Positions 51,610 to 61,942 of a stretch of DNA of 64,000 nt are shown here, piece after piece (position 1 is the stretch's first letter; every line of letters starts with the position of its first letter). Where the stretch lies: positions 6,216,001 through 6,280,000 of the forward strand of contig NZ_JARXYJ010000001.1 of assembly GCF_029894425.1 (NCBI RefSeq). The letters run 5' to 3'. The DNA is from Streptomyces sp. SAI-127. GTDB lineage: Bacteria; Actinomycetota; Actinomycetes; Streptomycetales; Streptomycetaceae. The translations under genes were made by a program, and so were the position numbers. The notes below the pieces were generated by a model that worked only from the letters and a program-made list of their open reading frames with translations, was not told the DNA's origin and searched no databases.

Positions 51610-52971
51610 GTGGCTGATCTGTCACAGCTCGTGAAGGCGTACGACGTGCGGGGAGTCGTTCCCGACCAGTGGGACGAGACGCTGGCCGAGCTCTTCGGTG
51701 CCGCCTTCGTCCAGGTGACCGGGGCGAGCGCGATCGTGACCGGCCACGACATGCGGCCCACGTCCCCGGGTCTGTCGCGGGCCTTCGCGCGCGGAGCGGC
51801 CGCCCGCGGCGTGGACGTCACCGAGATCGGCCTGTGCTCGACCGACCAGCTGTACTACGCCTCCGGCGCGCTGAACCTGCCGGGCGCGATGTTCACGGCC
51901 TCCCACAACCCCGCCCAGTACAACGGCATCAAGATGTCCCGTGCGGGCGCGGCCCCGGTCGGCCAGGACACCGGCCTCGCCGAGATCCGCGAACTGGTCG
52001 AGCGGTGGAGCGAGGCGGGCGCCCCGGAAGCGGCCGCGGGGACCGGCACGATCACGCAGCGGGACACGCTGGACGACTACGCGGCCCACCTGCGCTCCCT
52101 CGTCGACCTGACCTCCATCCGCCCCCTGAAGGTCGTCGTGGACGCGGGCAACGGCATGGGCGGCCACACCGTGCCGACGGTGTTCGCGGGCCTGCCCCTG
52201 GACGTCGTCCCGATGTACTTCGAACTGGACGGCACGTTCCCGAACCACGAGGCCAACCCCCTCGACCCGGCGAACATCGTCGACCTCCAGAAGCGGGTCC
52301 GCGAGGAGGGGGCCGACCTCGGCATAGCCTTCGACGGCGACGCCGACCGCTGCTTCGTCGTCGACGAGCGCGGAAACCCGGTCTCCCCGTCCGCCATCAC
52401 CGCCCTGGTGGCCTCCCGCGAGCTCGCCAGGCACGGCGGCAAGGGCACGGTCATCCACAACCTGATCACCTCCTGGTCGGTCCCGGAGGTCGTCAAGGAG
52501 AACGGCGGCACACCGGTACGCACGCGCGTGGGCCACTCCTTCATCAAGGCCGAGATGGCGAGGACCGGCGCGATCTTCGGCGGCGAGCACTCGGCGCACT
52601 ACTACTTCAAGGACTTCTGGAACGCGGACACGGGCATGCTGGCGGCCCTCCACGTCCTGGCCGCACTGGGCGGCCAGGAAGACCCGCTCTCGTCCCTGGT
52701 GGCCCAGTACGACCGTTACGTCGGCTCCGGCGAGATCAACTCCACGGTCGCCGACCAGACGGACCGCCTGGCCGCGATCAAGGCGGCCTACGAGGGCCAG
52801 GAGGGCGTACAGCTCGACGAGCTCGACGGCCTCACGGTCACCACCCCCGACTGGTGGTTCAACGTCCGCCCCTCCAACACGGAACCCCTCCTGCGCCTCA
52901 ACGCGGAGGCGAGGGACGAGGCGACGACGGCGAAGATACGCGACGAGGTACTGGCGATCATCAGAGCCTGA
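51610..52971 (+). CDS. manB: Phosphomannomutase/phosphoglucomutase
   Basis: 453 residues. The four phosphohexomutase motifs are in order: the phosphoserine loop FTASHNPAQYNGIK, the metal loop AFDGDADRCF, the sugar-selecting GEHSAHYYF and the phosphate-binding RPSNTEPLLR. It interconverts mannose-6-phosphate and mannose-1-phosphate, and perhaps the glucose forms. GTG at 51610 is preferred to TTG 51604 since AGAAGGG lies at the right distance and VADLSQLVKAYDVRG matches the family start. It begins a run with a Trm112-like gene, the SIS isomerase and manA, all rightward, that together supply mannose phosphates. A long hairpin follows the stop. Confidence 0.95.
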   Translation: MADLSQLVKAYDVRGVVPDQWDETLAELFGAAFVQVTGASAIVTGHDMRPTSPGLSRAFARGAAARGVDVTEIGLCSTDQLYYASGALNLPGAMFTASHNPAQYNGIKMSRAGAAPVGQDTGLAEIRELVERWSEAGAPEAAAGTGTITQRDTLDDYAAHLRSLVDLTSIRPLKVVVDAGNGMGGHTVPTVFAGLPLDVVPMYFELDGTFPNHEANPLDPANIVDLQKRVREEGADLGIAFDGDADRCFVVDERGNPVSPSAITALVASRELARHGGKGTVIHNLITSWSVPEVVKENGGTPVRTRVGHSFIKAEMARTGAIFGGEHSAHYYFKDFWNADTGMLAALHVLAALGGQEDPLSSLVAQYDRYVGSGEINSTVADQTDRLAAIKAAYEGQEGVQLDELDGLTVTTPDWWFNVRPSNTEPLLRLNAEARDEATTAKIRDEVLAIIRA

Positions 52972-52987
52972 CGGAACGCGGCTGCCG

Positions 52988-53077
52988 GGGGCGAGGTGGC
53001 GGGGCGAACGACCAAGTCGCGGCTCGGGCCCCGGCGTAAAAACCGCGACGGGAACCCCCACCCGCCGACCTCGCCCC
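52988..53077 (+). terminator. Large imperfect stem-loop after manB
   Basis: GGGGCGAGGT (52988-52997) with GGCGGG pairs with CCCGCC (53061-53066) and ACCTCGCCCC (53068-53077). Inside, GTCGCGG (53016-53022) pairs with CCGCGAC (53043-53049). It may attenuate read-through into the Trm112-like gene. Confidence 0.5.
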
Positions 53078-53160
53078 AACCCCGGCGCCCCCCTCTCCCC
53101 GGCGGTACCCTGACCAGGCACATCCGCACATGCAGCCGTCCGCCCCCGAAGGGAACCCCC

Positions 53161-53331
53161 ATGCCGCTCGAAGCCGGCCTCCTGGAGATCCTCGCCTGCC
53201 CGGCCTGTCACGCCCCCCTCAAGGAGCAGGACACCGAGCTGATCTGCACCGGCCAGGACTGCGGCCTGGCATACCCGGTCCGCGACGGCATCCCCGTCCT
53301 CCTCGTCGACGAGGCCCGCCGCCCCGCGTGA
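53161..53331 (+). CDS. Trm112 family protein (small zinc protein)
   Basis: 56 residues. Four Cys form the zinc site: [11 protein letters not shown] (C-x2-C) and [15 protein letters not shown] (C-x4-C). It ends with [12 protein letters not shown], the typical PVRDGIPxLL strand. In eukaryotes and some prokaryotes Trm112 activates methyltransferases; the bacterial role is not settled. GAAGGG lies before the ATG. It is fixed in this position next to the phosphosugar genes in Streptomyces, as I recall, but the reason is unknown. Confidence 0.92.
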   Translation: MPLEAGLLEILACPACHAPLKEQDTELICTGQDCGLAYPVRDGIPVLLVDEARRPA

Positions 53332-53487
53332 CGTCCCCGCTGCCGCCGTAGGCGAGACAGCGACCCAGCTGCCGTAAGAGCGACAACGACACAGCGACCA
53401 CCGGAGTCCCGGACCCGCGCGACCGACGACCCGGCGAAGCGACAACCCGGCGTCCCCGGAGACCCGGCGATCGGAGGCTGCCGCCCC

Positions 53488-54615
53488 ATGCTCGACGAAT
53501 CGCTGCTAGACACCCCCGAGGCCCTCTCGGAGGCCGACCGCCGAGGCCTGCTCCGCGGCGCCGCGGAGGCCGGCGCCCGCGTCCGCACGGCAGCCCGGCA
53601 CGCCGCCGAGGCGGGGGTGAACGACCTCAAGCCCGACGGCCGCCCCCGTGCCGTCCTCATCGCAGGACCCGGCGCCGCCGCCACCTGCGCCGCCGACCTC
53701 CTCGGCACACTCGCCGGCGCCGGCAGCCCCGTCACCCGCCTCGCCCCCACCGGAGTCGCCCCCGCCGCGGGCGCCCTGCGCTGGGAACTCCCCGGCTGGG
53801 CGGGCTCGGTCGACCTGCTTCTGATCGCCACTCCCGACGGCACCGAACCGGGCCTGTCCCTGCTCGCCGACCAGGCCTACCGGCGCGGCTGCACGGTCGT
53901 CGCGGTGGCGCCCGGCCGCACACCGCTCAGCGAGGCGGTCGAGGGCGCACACGGCATGTTCGTGCCCATGGCCACGGCCCCGTACGAGCAGGCCACACCC
54001 CTCACCGCATCCGCCCCCGGCGTCCTGTGGGCCCTGCTCACACCGCTGCTCGCGATCCTCGACCGCGCCGGCCTGCTCACCGCCCCGCCCGACACGCTCG
54101 AGAAGATCGCAGACCGCCTCGACCAGATCGCCGAGCGCTGTGGCCCCGCCATCGCGACCTACAGCAACCCGGCCAAGACCCTCGCCGCCGAACTCTTCGA
54201 CGCGCTCCCGGTGATCTGGACCGAGGGCACCTCCGCAGGGCCCGCGGGCCGCCGTTTCGCCGCCGCTCTCGCCGAGCTCTCCGGCCGCCCCGCCGTGATC
54301 TCCGAACTTCCCGAGGCCCTCGCCGCGCACAGCACGCTGCTCGCCGGGCCGCTGGCCGCCAGCGCCGACCCGGACGACTTCTTCCGCGACCGCGTCGAGG
54401 AAGCTCCCGCGCTGCACGCGCGCGTGGTGCTCCTTCGCGACCGGCCCATCGGCGGTCTCAGCGCCGCTCCGGCCGCCCGTGACCTGGCCCTCAGCCACGA
54501 CACGCCGATCAGCGAGCTGGAGCCCGAGTCCGGCGGCGAGATCGAGACCCTCGCGGAACTGATCGCCGTCACGGATTTCGCCGCCGTTTACCTGGCGCTC
54601 GCCTCGGGGGCCTGA
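53488..54615 (+). CDS. SIS-domain phosphosugar isomerase (PGI/PMI type)
   Basis: 375 residues. The first SIS domain (about 45-160) has AVLIAGPGAAATCAADLL and VDLLLIATPDGTEPGLS; the C-terminal part (about 210-370) matches the bifunctional phosphoglucose/phosphomannose isomerase domain, with LPVIWTEGTSAGPAGRRFAAAL and a Glu-rich active region. It may convert fructose-6-phosphate to mannose- or glucose-6-phosphate. ATG at 53488 is close to the start of the conserved helix. It lies 45 bases before manA, so the two are one operon. It could be redundant with ManA or act in glycolysis; sequence alone does not tell. Confidence 0.85.
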   Translation: MLDESLLDTPEALSEADRRGLLRGAAEAGARVRTAARHAAEAGVNDLKPDGRPRAVLIAGPGAAATCAADLLGTLAGAGSPVTRLAPTGVAPAAGALRWELPGWAGSVDLLLIATPDGTEPGLSLLADQAYRRGCTVVAVAPGRTPLSEAVEGAHGMFVPMATAPYEQATPLTASAPGVLWALLTPLLAILDRAGLLTAPPDTLEKIADRLDQIAERCGPAIATYSNPAKTLAAELFDALPVIWTEGTSAGPAGRRFAAALAELSGRPAVISELPEALAAHSTLLAGPLAASADPDDFFRDRVEEAPALHARVVLLRDRPIGGLSAAPAARDLALSHDTPISELEPESGGEIETLAELIAVTDFAAVYLALASGA

Positions 54616-54660
54616 CGTTGCCCAGGACGCCCTGATCGCCGTACGTACAGAAAGAGCCTG

Positions 54661-55812
54661 ATGGACCGCCTCGACAACACCATCCGCCCCTACGCCTGGG
54701 GTTCCACCACCGCCATCCCCGAACTCCTCGGCGTCCGCGCGACCGGTGAACCGCAGGCGGAGCTGTGGATGGGCGCCCACCCGGGAGCCCCCTCACGCAC
54801 CGGCCGGGGCACGCTCGTCGAGGTCATCGCCGCAGACCCGGCGAAGGAACTCGGCGCCGAGGCCGTCGCCAAGTTCGGCCCCCGGCTGCCCTTCCTGCTC
54901 AAGATCCTTGCCGCGGGCGCCCCGCTCTCCCTCCAGGTGCACCCCGACCTCGCCCAGGCGAAAGAGGGTTACGACGACGAGGTGCGCCGCGGCATCCCCG
55001 TTGACGCGGGCCACCGCAACTACAAGGACGCCAACCACAAGCCCGAACTGATCTGCGCGCTCACCGAGTTCGACGGCCTGTGCGGCTTCCGTGAGCCCGC
55101 GCGCGCGGCCGAGTTGCTCGACGCGCTCGGCGTCGACTCCCTCAAGCCCTACGTCGACCTCCTGCACGCCCGCCCCGAGGAGGCGGCCCTGCGGGAGGTC
55201 CTGACGGCCGTCCTGACCGCCGACCGCGCGGAGATGGCCCACACGGTCACCGAGGCCGCGGCCGCCTGCGCCCGCCTCGGCGGCGACCACGCCCCGTACG
55301 CCGACATCGCCCACCACTACCCGGGCGACCCGGGCGTCGTCGCCGCGATGCTCCTCAACCACGTCCGACTCCAGCCCGGCGAGGCCCTGTTCCTCGGCGC
55401 AGGCATCCCGCACGCCTACCTGAGCGGCCTCGGCGTCGAGATCATGGCCAACTCCGACAACGTCCTGCGCTGCGGCCTGACCCCCAAGCACGTCGACGTC
55501 CCCGAACTCCTGCGCATCGTCCGCTTCGAGGCCGCCGACCCCGGCGTCCTCCGCCCCGAGGCGTCCCCGGACGGCGAGGAGGTCTACGAGACCCCCATCG
55601 ACGAGTTCCGGCTCTCCCGCTACGTCCTTCCCGAAGGCGGCGCCACCCACGACCTGACCCGCCCGACCCCGCAGATCCTGCTCTGCACGGCAGGTTCCGT
55701 GCGAACCGGGGAACACGAACTGAGCCCCGGCCGGTCGGTGTTCGTACCGGCGGGCGAGAAGGCCGAGGTGTCCGGCACGGGCACGGTCTTCCGGGCAACG
55801 GTGATCGTGTGA
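54661..55812 (+). CDS. manA: Mannose-6-phosphate isomerase, class I
   Basis: 383 residues. It starts MDRLDNTIRPYAWGS, the usual class I start. The zinc and substrate residues lie in LQVHPDLAQAKEGY, DANHKPEL, and GIPHAYLSG...EIMANSDNVLR with GLTPKHVDV. It converts fructose-6-phosphate and mannose-6-phosphate, supplying the mannose branch. AAGAGCC precedes the ATG by a short gap. It is downstream of the SIS isomerase and upstream of the CDF transporter. With manB and the nucleotidyltransferase at 36584 it completes the route to activated mannose. Confidence 0.96.
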   Translation: MDRLDNTIRPYAWGSTTAIPELLGVRATGEPQAELWMGAHPGAPSRTGRGTLVEVIAADPAKELGAEAVAKFGPRLPFLLKILAAGAPLSLQVHPDLAQAKEGYDDEVRRGIPVDAGHRNYKDANHKPELICALTEFDGLCGFREPARAAELLDALGVDSLKPYVDLLHARPEEAALREVLTAVLTADRAEMAHTVTEAAAACARLGGDHAPYADIAHHYPGDPGVVAAMLLNHVRLQPGEALFLGAGIPHAYLSGLGVEIMANSDNVLRCGLTPKHVDVPELLRIVRFEAADPGVLRPEASPDGEEVYETPIDEFRLSRYVLPEGGATHDLTRPTPQILLCTAGSVRTGEHELSPGRSVFVPAGEKAEVSGTGTVFRATVIV

Positions 55813-55957
55813 CCGTGACGTGTGATCGTATGACCGGGCCTGTGGACGGCTGAGACGTCCGTGCCGGGCGATGCTGCAAGAATGGCCCCCCGGCAAAGGA
55901 CGGGCAAAGGCCTGGACGGGCACAGAGGCACTTGAGGCGAAGGGACAACGCGAGCAG

Positions 55958-56941
55958 ATGAGCGCGTCAGGCGGAACCAAGGCGATCGTGGCGGCACTCG
56001 GCGCCAACCTCGCGATCGCGGCATCGAAGTTCGTGGCGTTCGCGTTCAGCGGCTCCTCGTCGATGCTCGCCGAGGGCGTGCACTCCCTCGCCGACTCCGG
56101 AAACCAGTTCCTGCTGCTGCTCGGCGGCAAGAAGGCCCAACGCGAGGCCACCCCGCAACACCCCTTCGGGTACGGCCGCGAGCGCTACATCTACGCCTTC
56201 CTGGTCTCCATCGTCCTCTTCTCGGTCGGCGGCATGTTCGCCGTCTACGAGGGCTACGAGAAGATCAAGCACCCTCACGAGATCGAGCACTGGTACTGGC
56301 CGGTGGGCGTCCTCGTCTTCGCGATCATCGCCGAGAGCTTCTCCTTCCGGACGGCCATCAAGGAGTCCAACCCGCTGCGCGGCAACCTCTCCTGGAAGGA
56401 GTTCGTGCGCCGCGCCAAGGCACCCGAGCTCCCGGTCGTCCTCCTCGAGGACCTCGGCGCGCTCGTCGGCCTGGTCCTCGCCCTCGGCGGCGTCGGCCTG
56501 GCCCTGCTCACCGGCGACGGCGTGTGGGACGGCATCGGCACCCTCTGCATCGGCATCCTGCTCATCCTGATCGCCCTCGTCCTGGCGGTGGAGACCAAGT
56601 CGCTGCTGCTCGGCGAGGCCGCCGGCATCGAGGCGGTCCAGAAGATCGAGGCCGCGATCGTCGACGGCCACACCGTCACCGGCATCATCCACATGCGCAC
56701 GCTCCACCTCGGTCCCGAGGAACTGCTCATCGCAGCCAAGATCGCCGTCCAGCACGACGACACGGCCGCCGAGGTCGCCTCCGCGATCAACGCCGCCGAG
56801 TCCCGTATCCGCGAGGCCGTCCCGATCGCCCGCGTCATCTACCTGGAGCCGGACATCTACAGCGAGACCGAGGCCGCCAAGGGCGCCGACCGGGAGGCGA
56901 CCCCCGGGGGACCGGCACAGCAGCCGACGGCCGGCCACTGA
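55958..56941 (+). CDS. Cation diffusion facilitator family transporter
   Basis: 327 residues. Six membrane spans in the first 215 residues, then a cytoplasmic alpha-beta domain (about 225-310; LLLGEAAGIEAVQKIEAAI). The first metal site is normal (EGVHSLADSGNQ in span 2, H-x3-D). The second, in span 5, reads VVLLEDLGALVGL, with Glu-Asp where many zinc transporters have His/Asp-x3-Asp. It would expel zinc or another divalent cation in exchange for protons. ATG at 55958 has GCGAGCAG upstream. A strong two-way hairpin follows the gene. Confidence 0.9.
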   Translation: MSASGGTKAIVAALGANLAIAASKFVAFAFSGSSSMLAEGVHSLADSGNQFLLLLGGKKAQREATPQHPFGYGRERYIYAFLVSIVLFSVGGMFAVYEGYEKIKHPHEIEHWYWPVGVLVFAIIAESFSFRTAIKESNPLRGNLSWKEFVRRAKAPELPVVLLEDLGALVGLVLALGGVGLALLTGDGVWDGIGTLCIGILLILIALVLAVETKSLLLGEAAGIEAVQKIEAAIVDGHTVTGIIHMRTLHLGPEELLIAAKIAVQHDDTAAEVASAINAAESRIREAVPIARVIYLEPDIYSETEAAKGADREATPGGPAQQPTAGH

Positions 56942-56975
56942 GGCTCTGTCGCGGTACGGCCTTTTGCTGCACGAG

Positions 56976-57010
56976 GACGGGGCCCGCCGGCTTTCTCGGC
57001 GGGCCCCGTC
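56976..57010. terminator. Two-way terminator between the CDF and PTS genes
   Basis: GACGGGGCCCGCC (56976-56988) and GGCGGGCCCCGTC (56998-57010) form a perfect 13-base stem around a nine-base loop, between the ends of two convergent genes. Confidence 0.85.
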
Positions 57011-57030
57011 GGTTCTCGGTGCTCCGGCAG

Positions 57031-59169
57031 CTACCGGATCTCGCTCAGCACCTCCAGCACCGCCCCCTCGTCCGGCGCCGCGATGAGCCGCTCCCGGAAC
57101 CCGGGGTCCATCAGTTTGCGCGACAGCAGCGCCAGGATCCGTAGGTGTTCATCGCCCGCAGCCGCCTCCGGCACGGAGATCATGAAGACCAGCCTGGCCT
57201 TCGTACCGTCCAGCGAACCCCACTCGACGCCCTCGGCGGACCGCGCGAATCCGACCACGGGCGCGGTCACCGCATCCGTCTTGGCGTGCGGAATCGCGAT
57301 CTCCTCTCCGAGCCCGGTGGTTCCCTCCCCCTCCCGCCGCAAGGCGGTGGCCACCAGTTCGTCCAGGTCCGCCACCTTGCCGGTCCGGGCGAGCAGCTCG
57401 GCCATCTCCCGGATGGCGGCCTCCTTGTCGCGAGCGTCGAGGGCGACCTTCACGGTCTGCTCGGTGAGATAGCCGGAGAGGACTTCGCCGTCGGCTTCGG
57501 CCGCGGGGGTGCCGACGGCTTCGGTGCCCGCACGGGTGCCCCCGACGTTCGGCGTCCCGGTCGGTGACGCCTCCGCAGCGGACGCGCTCGACGAGGCCAC
57601 GACCCGCTGCGCCACCACGGCACCGGCGGCTCCACCGGCCGCCGCACCTGCGCCCACCCCGACCAGCGCGGGCTCGAGCGGCCCGGCCGCGCCCAGTCCG
57701 GCCACCGGTGCCGCACCCTCGCGCCTCCGCTCGCTGACGTCGACCAACGTGACCGTCGTCAGCGCGGTGACCGCGGTGCCGATCAACACGGCCACGAAGA
57801 ACATCGGCACCCCGCTCACCGCGCCCAACACCGCCACGATCGGCCCGCCGTGCGGCACCGCGTCCTCGACCCCGGCGACACCGGCGATCGCGCCGGCCAC
57901 CGCGCCGCCGAGCATGTTGGCCGGAATCACCTGCGCCGGCCGCGCCGCGGCGAACGGGATCGCTCCCTCGGAGATGCCGAAACAGCCCATGAACAGCGCG
58001 GCCAGACCGGTCTCCCGCTCCTGCTCGGTGTAGAGGCGCTTCCGTATCAAGGTCGCCAGTCCCTGTCCGAGCGGCATGACCGGGATCGCGGCCGCGCACA
58101 TGCCCATGACCGTCTGGTTGCCGGTCGCGATCAGCCCCGTGCCGAACAGGAAGGCCGTCTTGTTGACCGGCCCACCCATGTCGAACGCGATCATGAGCCC
58201 CAGAATCGCGCCCAGCAGGATCGCGCTCGTGCCCGTCATTCCGCTGAGCCAGTCGGTCAGGTGCTCGAACACCCAGGAGATCGGCTTCCCGATGACGTAG
58301 ATGAAGAACAGTCCCAGTGCCGTGGTCGCCACGATCGGGATCACGATGATCGGCATGATCGGCTGCACGAACTTCGGGACCTTGACCTTCTTGATCCACA
58401 GCACCAGGTACCCGGCGAGGAAGCCGGTCACGATCGCCCCGATGAATCCGGCGCCCGCCTTGGAGTCGTACAGGTCACCCGTGTTCGCGATCCAGCCACC
58501 GATCATGCCGGGCACGAGGGCGGGCCGGTCCCCGATGGCGTAGGCGATGTATCCGGACAGGATCGGCACCATCAGCGTGAAGCCGATGACACCGATGTTG
58601 TTGATGTCCATCCAGAAGGAGTCCTTCGGGATGACCAGGCCCCCGGACGGATCGGTGTGCCCGCCGAGCGAGAGCGAGATCGCGATCAGCAGCCCGCCGA
58701 CCACCACGAACGGGATCATGTAACTGACCCCGTTCATCAGCGCCTTGTACGCGACGCTCCGCTCCTTGCCACCGCCCGATGCCGATGCCGCCGGGGTGGC
58801 GCCCGCCGTGTGCACCGGCGCAGACCGCACCCGTTCGATCAACTGCTCAGGGTGGTGGATCCCTTCCGCCACCCCCACGGTCAGAACGCGCTTGCCCACG
58901 AAACGGCTCAGGTCCACGTCCTTGTCCGCGGCGATGATGACGCCGTCCGCGTTGCTGACATCGTTGTCATTCAGGACATTTTCAGCCCCGATCGAGCCCT
59001 GGGTCTCCACCTTCATATCGATGCCACGGCTCGCAGCGGCCTGTGCGAGCTTCTCCGCGGCCATATATGTGTGGGCGATGCCGGTCGGGCACGCGGTCAC
59101 CGCGAGCAGCTTCAACCGTTGCTGCTCGCTGCCGTCGCCCGTGGGGGGAGGTCCGGCCGGACTGGTCAC
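57031..59169 (-). CDS. Fructose-type PTS permease, domains IIB-IIC-IIA in one chain
   Basis: 712 residues. The IIB domain (about 18-115) has the phosphocysteine in VTACPTGIAHTYMA. The IIC domain (about 140-470) has about ten membrane spans with IAFDMGGPVNKTAF and GISEGAIPFAAARP. An Ala/Gly/Val-rich stretch (480-560) leads to IIA (565-712), with the phospho-His in GLGEEIAIPHAKTDA. The chain takes up fructose or a similar sugar and phosphorylates it. GTG at 59169 is preferred over a longer frame because GAGGAG lies upstream. The IIB-IIC-IIA order differs from the IIA-first order found in many fructose permeases. No 1-phosphofructokinase gene adjoins. Confidence 0.93.
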   Translation of the reverse strand: MTSPAGPPPTGDGSEQQRLKLLAVTACPTGIAHTYMAAEKLAQAAASRGIDMKVETQGSIGAENVLNDNDVSNADGVIIAADKDVDLSRFVGKRVLTVGVAEGIHHPEQLIERVRSAPVHTAGATPAASASGGGKERSVAYKALMNGVSYMIPFVVVGGLLIAISLSLGGHTDPSGGLVIPKDSFWMDINNIGVIGFTLMVPILSGYIAYAIGDRPALVPGMIGGWIANTGDLYDSKAGAGFIGAIVTGFLAGYLVLWIKKVKVPKFVQPIMPIIVIPIVATTALGLFFIYVIGKPISWVFEHLTDWLSGMTGTSAILLGAILGLMIAFDMGGPVNKTAFLFGTGLIATGNQTVMGMCAAAIPVMPLGQGLATLIRKRLYTEQERETGLAALFMGCFGISEGAIPFAAARPAQVIPANMLGGAVAGAIAGVAGVEDAVPHGGPIVAVLGAVSGVPMFFVAVLIGTAVTALTTVTLVDVSERRREGAAPVAGLGAAGPLEPALVGVGAGAAAGGAAGAVVAQRVVASSSASAAEASPTGTPNVGGTRAGTEAVGTPAAEADGEVLSGYLTEQTVKVALDARDKEAAIREMAELLARTGKVADLDELVATALRREGEGTTGLGEEIAIPHAKTDAVTAPVVGFARSAEGVEWGSLDGTKARLVFMISVPEAAAGDEHLRILALLSRKLMDPGFRERLIAAPDEGAVLEVLSEIR

Positions 59170-59659
59170 GTCGATCTCCTCACGCCTTTGTCCCGCGGAA
59201 ACGCCGTCCCGGACGCCCCGCAAGATCGATCAGATCTTCCGATCTCTTCGCATCCTCCCTCACCTGCCCAGACCGACCGAGAAGCAAAAGTCCCCGGATG
59301 ACCTGGTCTGATGTCGCCTGTTCCGCAGTTCTCAGGCCTGTTGTCACCTGAGTCACGGCACCCTGTCAGGGCGACTGACGGCGCCCCGCCGACATCCCGG
59401 ACGGCCGCCCATGATCGGCCTGATGTATGCGGAGGCGGACTGGGGTGCCCCGGCCGACCGGTGTAGCTTGGGACGGAGCCAGACGTCGCTGCTGATGGCG
59501 GTCGGGCGGTCCGCACGCGGACCGACCGAGGGAGAGAGGGCCTCCGACGGACTGCGCTGCGCGCACCGGGCATGCCTGTGTCCTCTTCGGGCACCCCTGT
59601 GTCCGCCGCCGCGCAGACCAGCAGTACTTCCGCGCCCCAAACCCGAGGAGCAGCACCAC
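59170..59659. other. Divergent promoter region of the PTS and sahH genes
   Basis: 490 bases without a gene. CCTGTGTCC occurs twice in the sahH leader (59575-59583 and 59596-59604). A partial palindrome around CACCTGAGTCACGGCACCCTGTC lies in its middle (part only quoted: TGTCACCTGAGTCA, 59342-59355). No riboswitch structure could be assigned by eye. Confidence 0.4.
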
Positions 59660-61118
<1,459 letters not shown>

Positions 61119-61147
61119 GCCGTACGGCACAGCAGCAGACCCTCCGA

Positions 61148-61182
61148 GGCAGGCCCCCGCACCCCCGTGTCGGGGGCCTGCC
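61148..61182 (+). terminator. Terminator after sahH
   Basis: GGCAGGCCCCCG (61148-61159) and CGGGGGCCTGCC (61171-61182) form a perfect 12-base stem with an 11-base loop, followed by CCTTT. Confidence 0.85.
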
Positions 61183-61250
61183 CCTTTGGCCCTGTGACCC
61201 CTCGCCGTGTGACCGTCAGGCCGGACAGCCCGTCAGAACCCAGGACCCCC

Positions 61251-61880
61251 ATGCCCCGCGGCCGTTATTCGCTCCACGATCCGCACGATCACACCCCCCT
61301 CGCAGAAGAGCACTTCCAGTGCGCCCCCGGCCCGTCCGGTTGGCGCTACGTCTCCCAACTGACCACCCCCGGGGGCGATCACAGCGGCTCGGTCGACCTC
61401 ACCCTCGACGAACTCGGCCGCCCCATCCGCCTCGAACTGCATGCCGCGAGCTGGCAGGTGCGCGGTGCCGCTCTCGACGGCGTCACCTGGGTCCGCACAG
61501 ACCCCACCGGGGCCCACGCCACGGAAGGCAACGTCGCCGCCCACGCCTTCACCGGCACATCCCCCGCATTCCTCGTCGCCACCACCCGTCTCCTGCGCCT
61601 CACCCCCTCCGCATCAGCAACCCGCGTACGCCTTGTGGCCTTCACGGATCCCGTCCTCGCCCCGCGCACCGTGGACCAGTCCTGGACCTTGCTGAAAAGA
61701 GAAACACACGCCACTGACAACGGCCCGCTGACCGTGGAGGAATACCAGGTCACAGCCCTGGACACGGGCGAACAGCACACCGTGCACATCGCCGGCGACG
61801 TGGTCCTCGCGGCCCCCGGGATCGAGCTGGAGGACCTCGAATCACCGCCGTCGACGTTCCCTGCACCACCGCTGGACTGA
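61251..61880 (+). CDS. Conserved hypothetical protein, beta-rich
   Basis: 209 residues, no signal or membrane segment. The sequence alternates short beta strands, with the segments GWRYVSQLTTPGGDHSG, LELHAASWQVRGAALDGVTW and VRLVAFTDPVLAPRT (parts only). The pattern of a long sheet with a Trp/His rich core and SGSVDLTLDELGRPIRLEL resembles calycin or lipocalin-like ligand-binding folds; that is weak. AGGA six bases before the ATG fixes the start. It is alone between the sahH terminator and the convergent RDD gene. The function is unknown. Confidence 0.75.
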   Translation: MPRGRYSLHDPHDHTPLAEEHFQCAPGPSGWRYVSQLTTPGGDHSGSVDLTLDELGRPIRLELHAASWQVRGAALDGVTWVRTDPTGAHATEGNVAAHAFTGTSPAFLVATTRLLRLTPSASATRVRLVAFTDPVLAPRTVDQSWTLLKRETHATDNGPLTVEEYQVTALDTGEQHTVHIAGDVVLAAPGIELEDLESPPSTFPAPPLD

Positions 61881-61942
61881 AGCGACCTCAGCGGGTGTCC
61901 GCTCCCGTATCTGACATCAGCGGCATCCGTTCGCCCGCGGGA

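Noticed and set aside
59235-59245. TCTTCCGATCT, identical to the end of a common sequencing adapter
   Set aside because: Only 11 bases match and the flanks are normal local sequence in a plausible promoter region; chance or a natural GATC-rich stretch is likelier than contamination.
59510-59659. S-adenosylhomocysteine riboswitch before sahH
   Set aside because: I could not lay out the conserved pseudoknot by eye. A covariance-model search with the SAH riboswitch family would decide; a significant hit in this interval would reverse the rejection.
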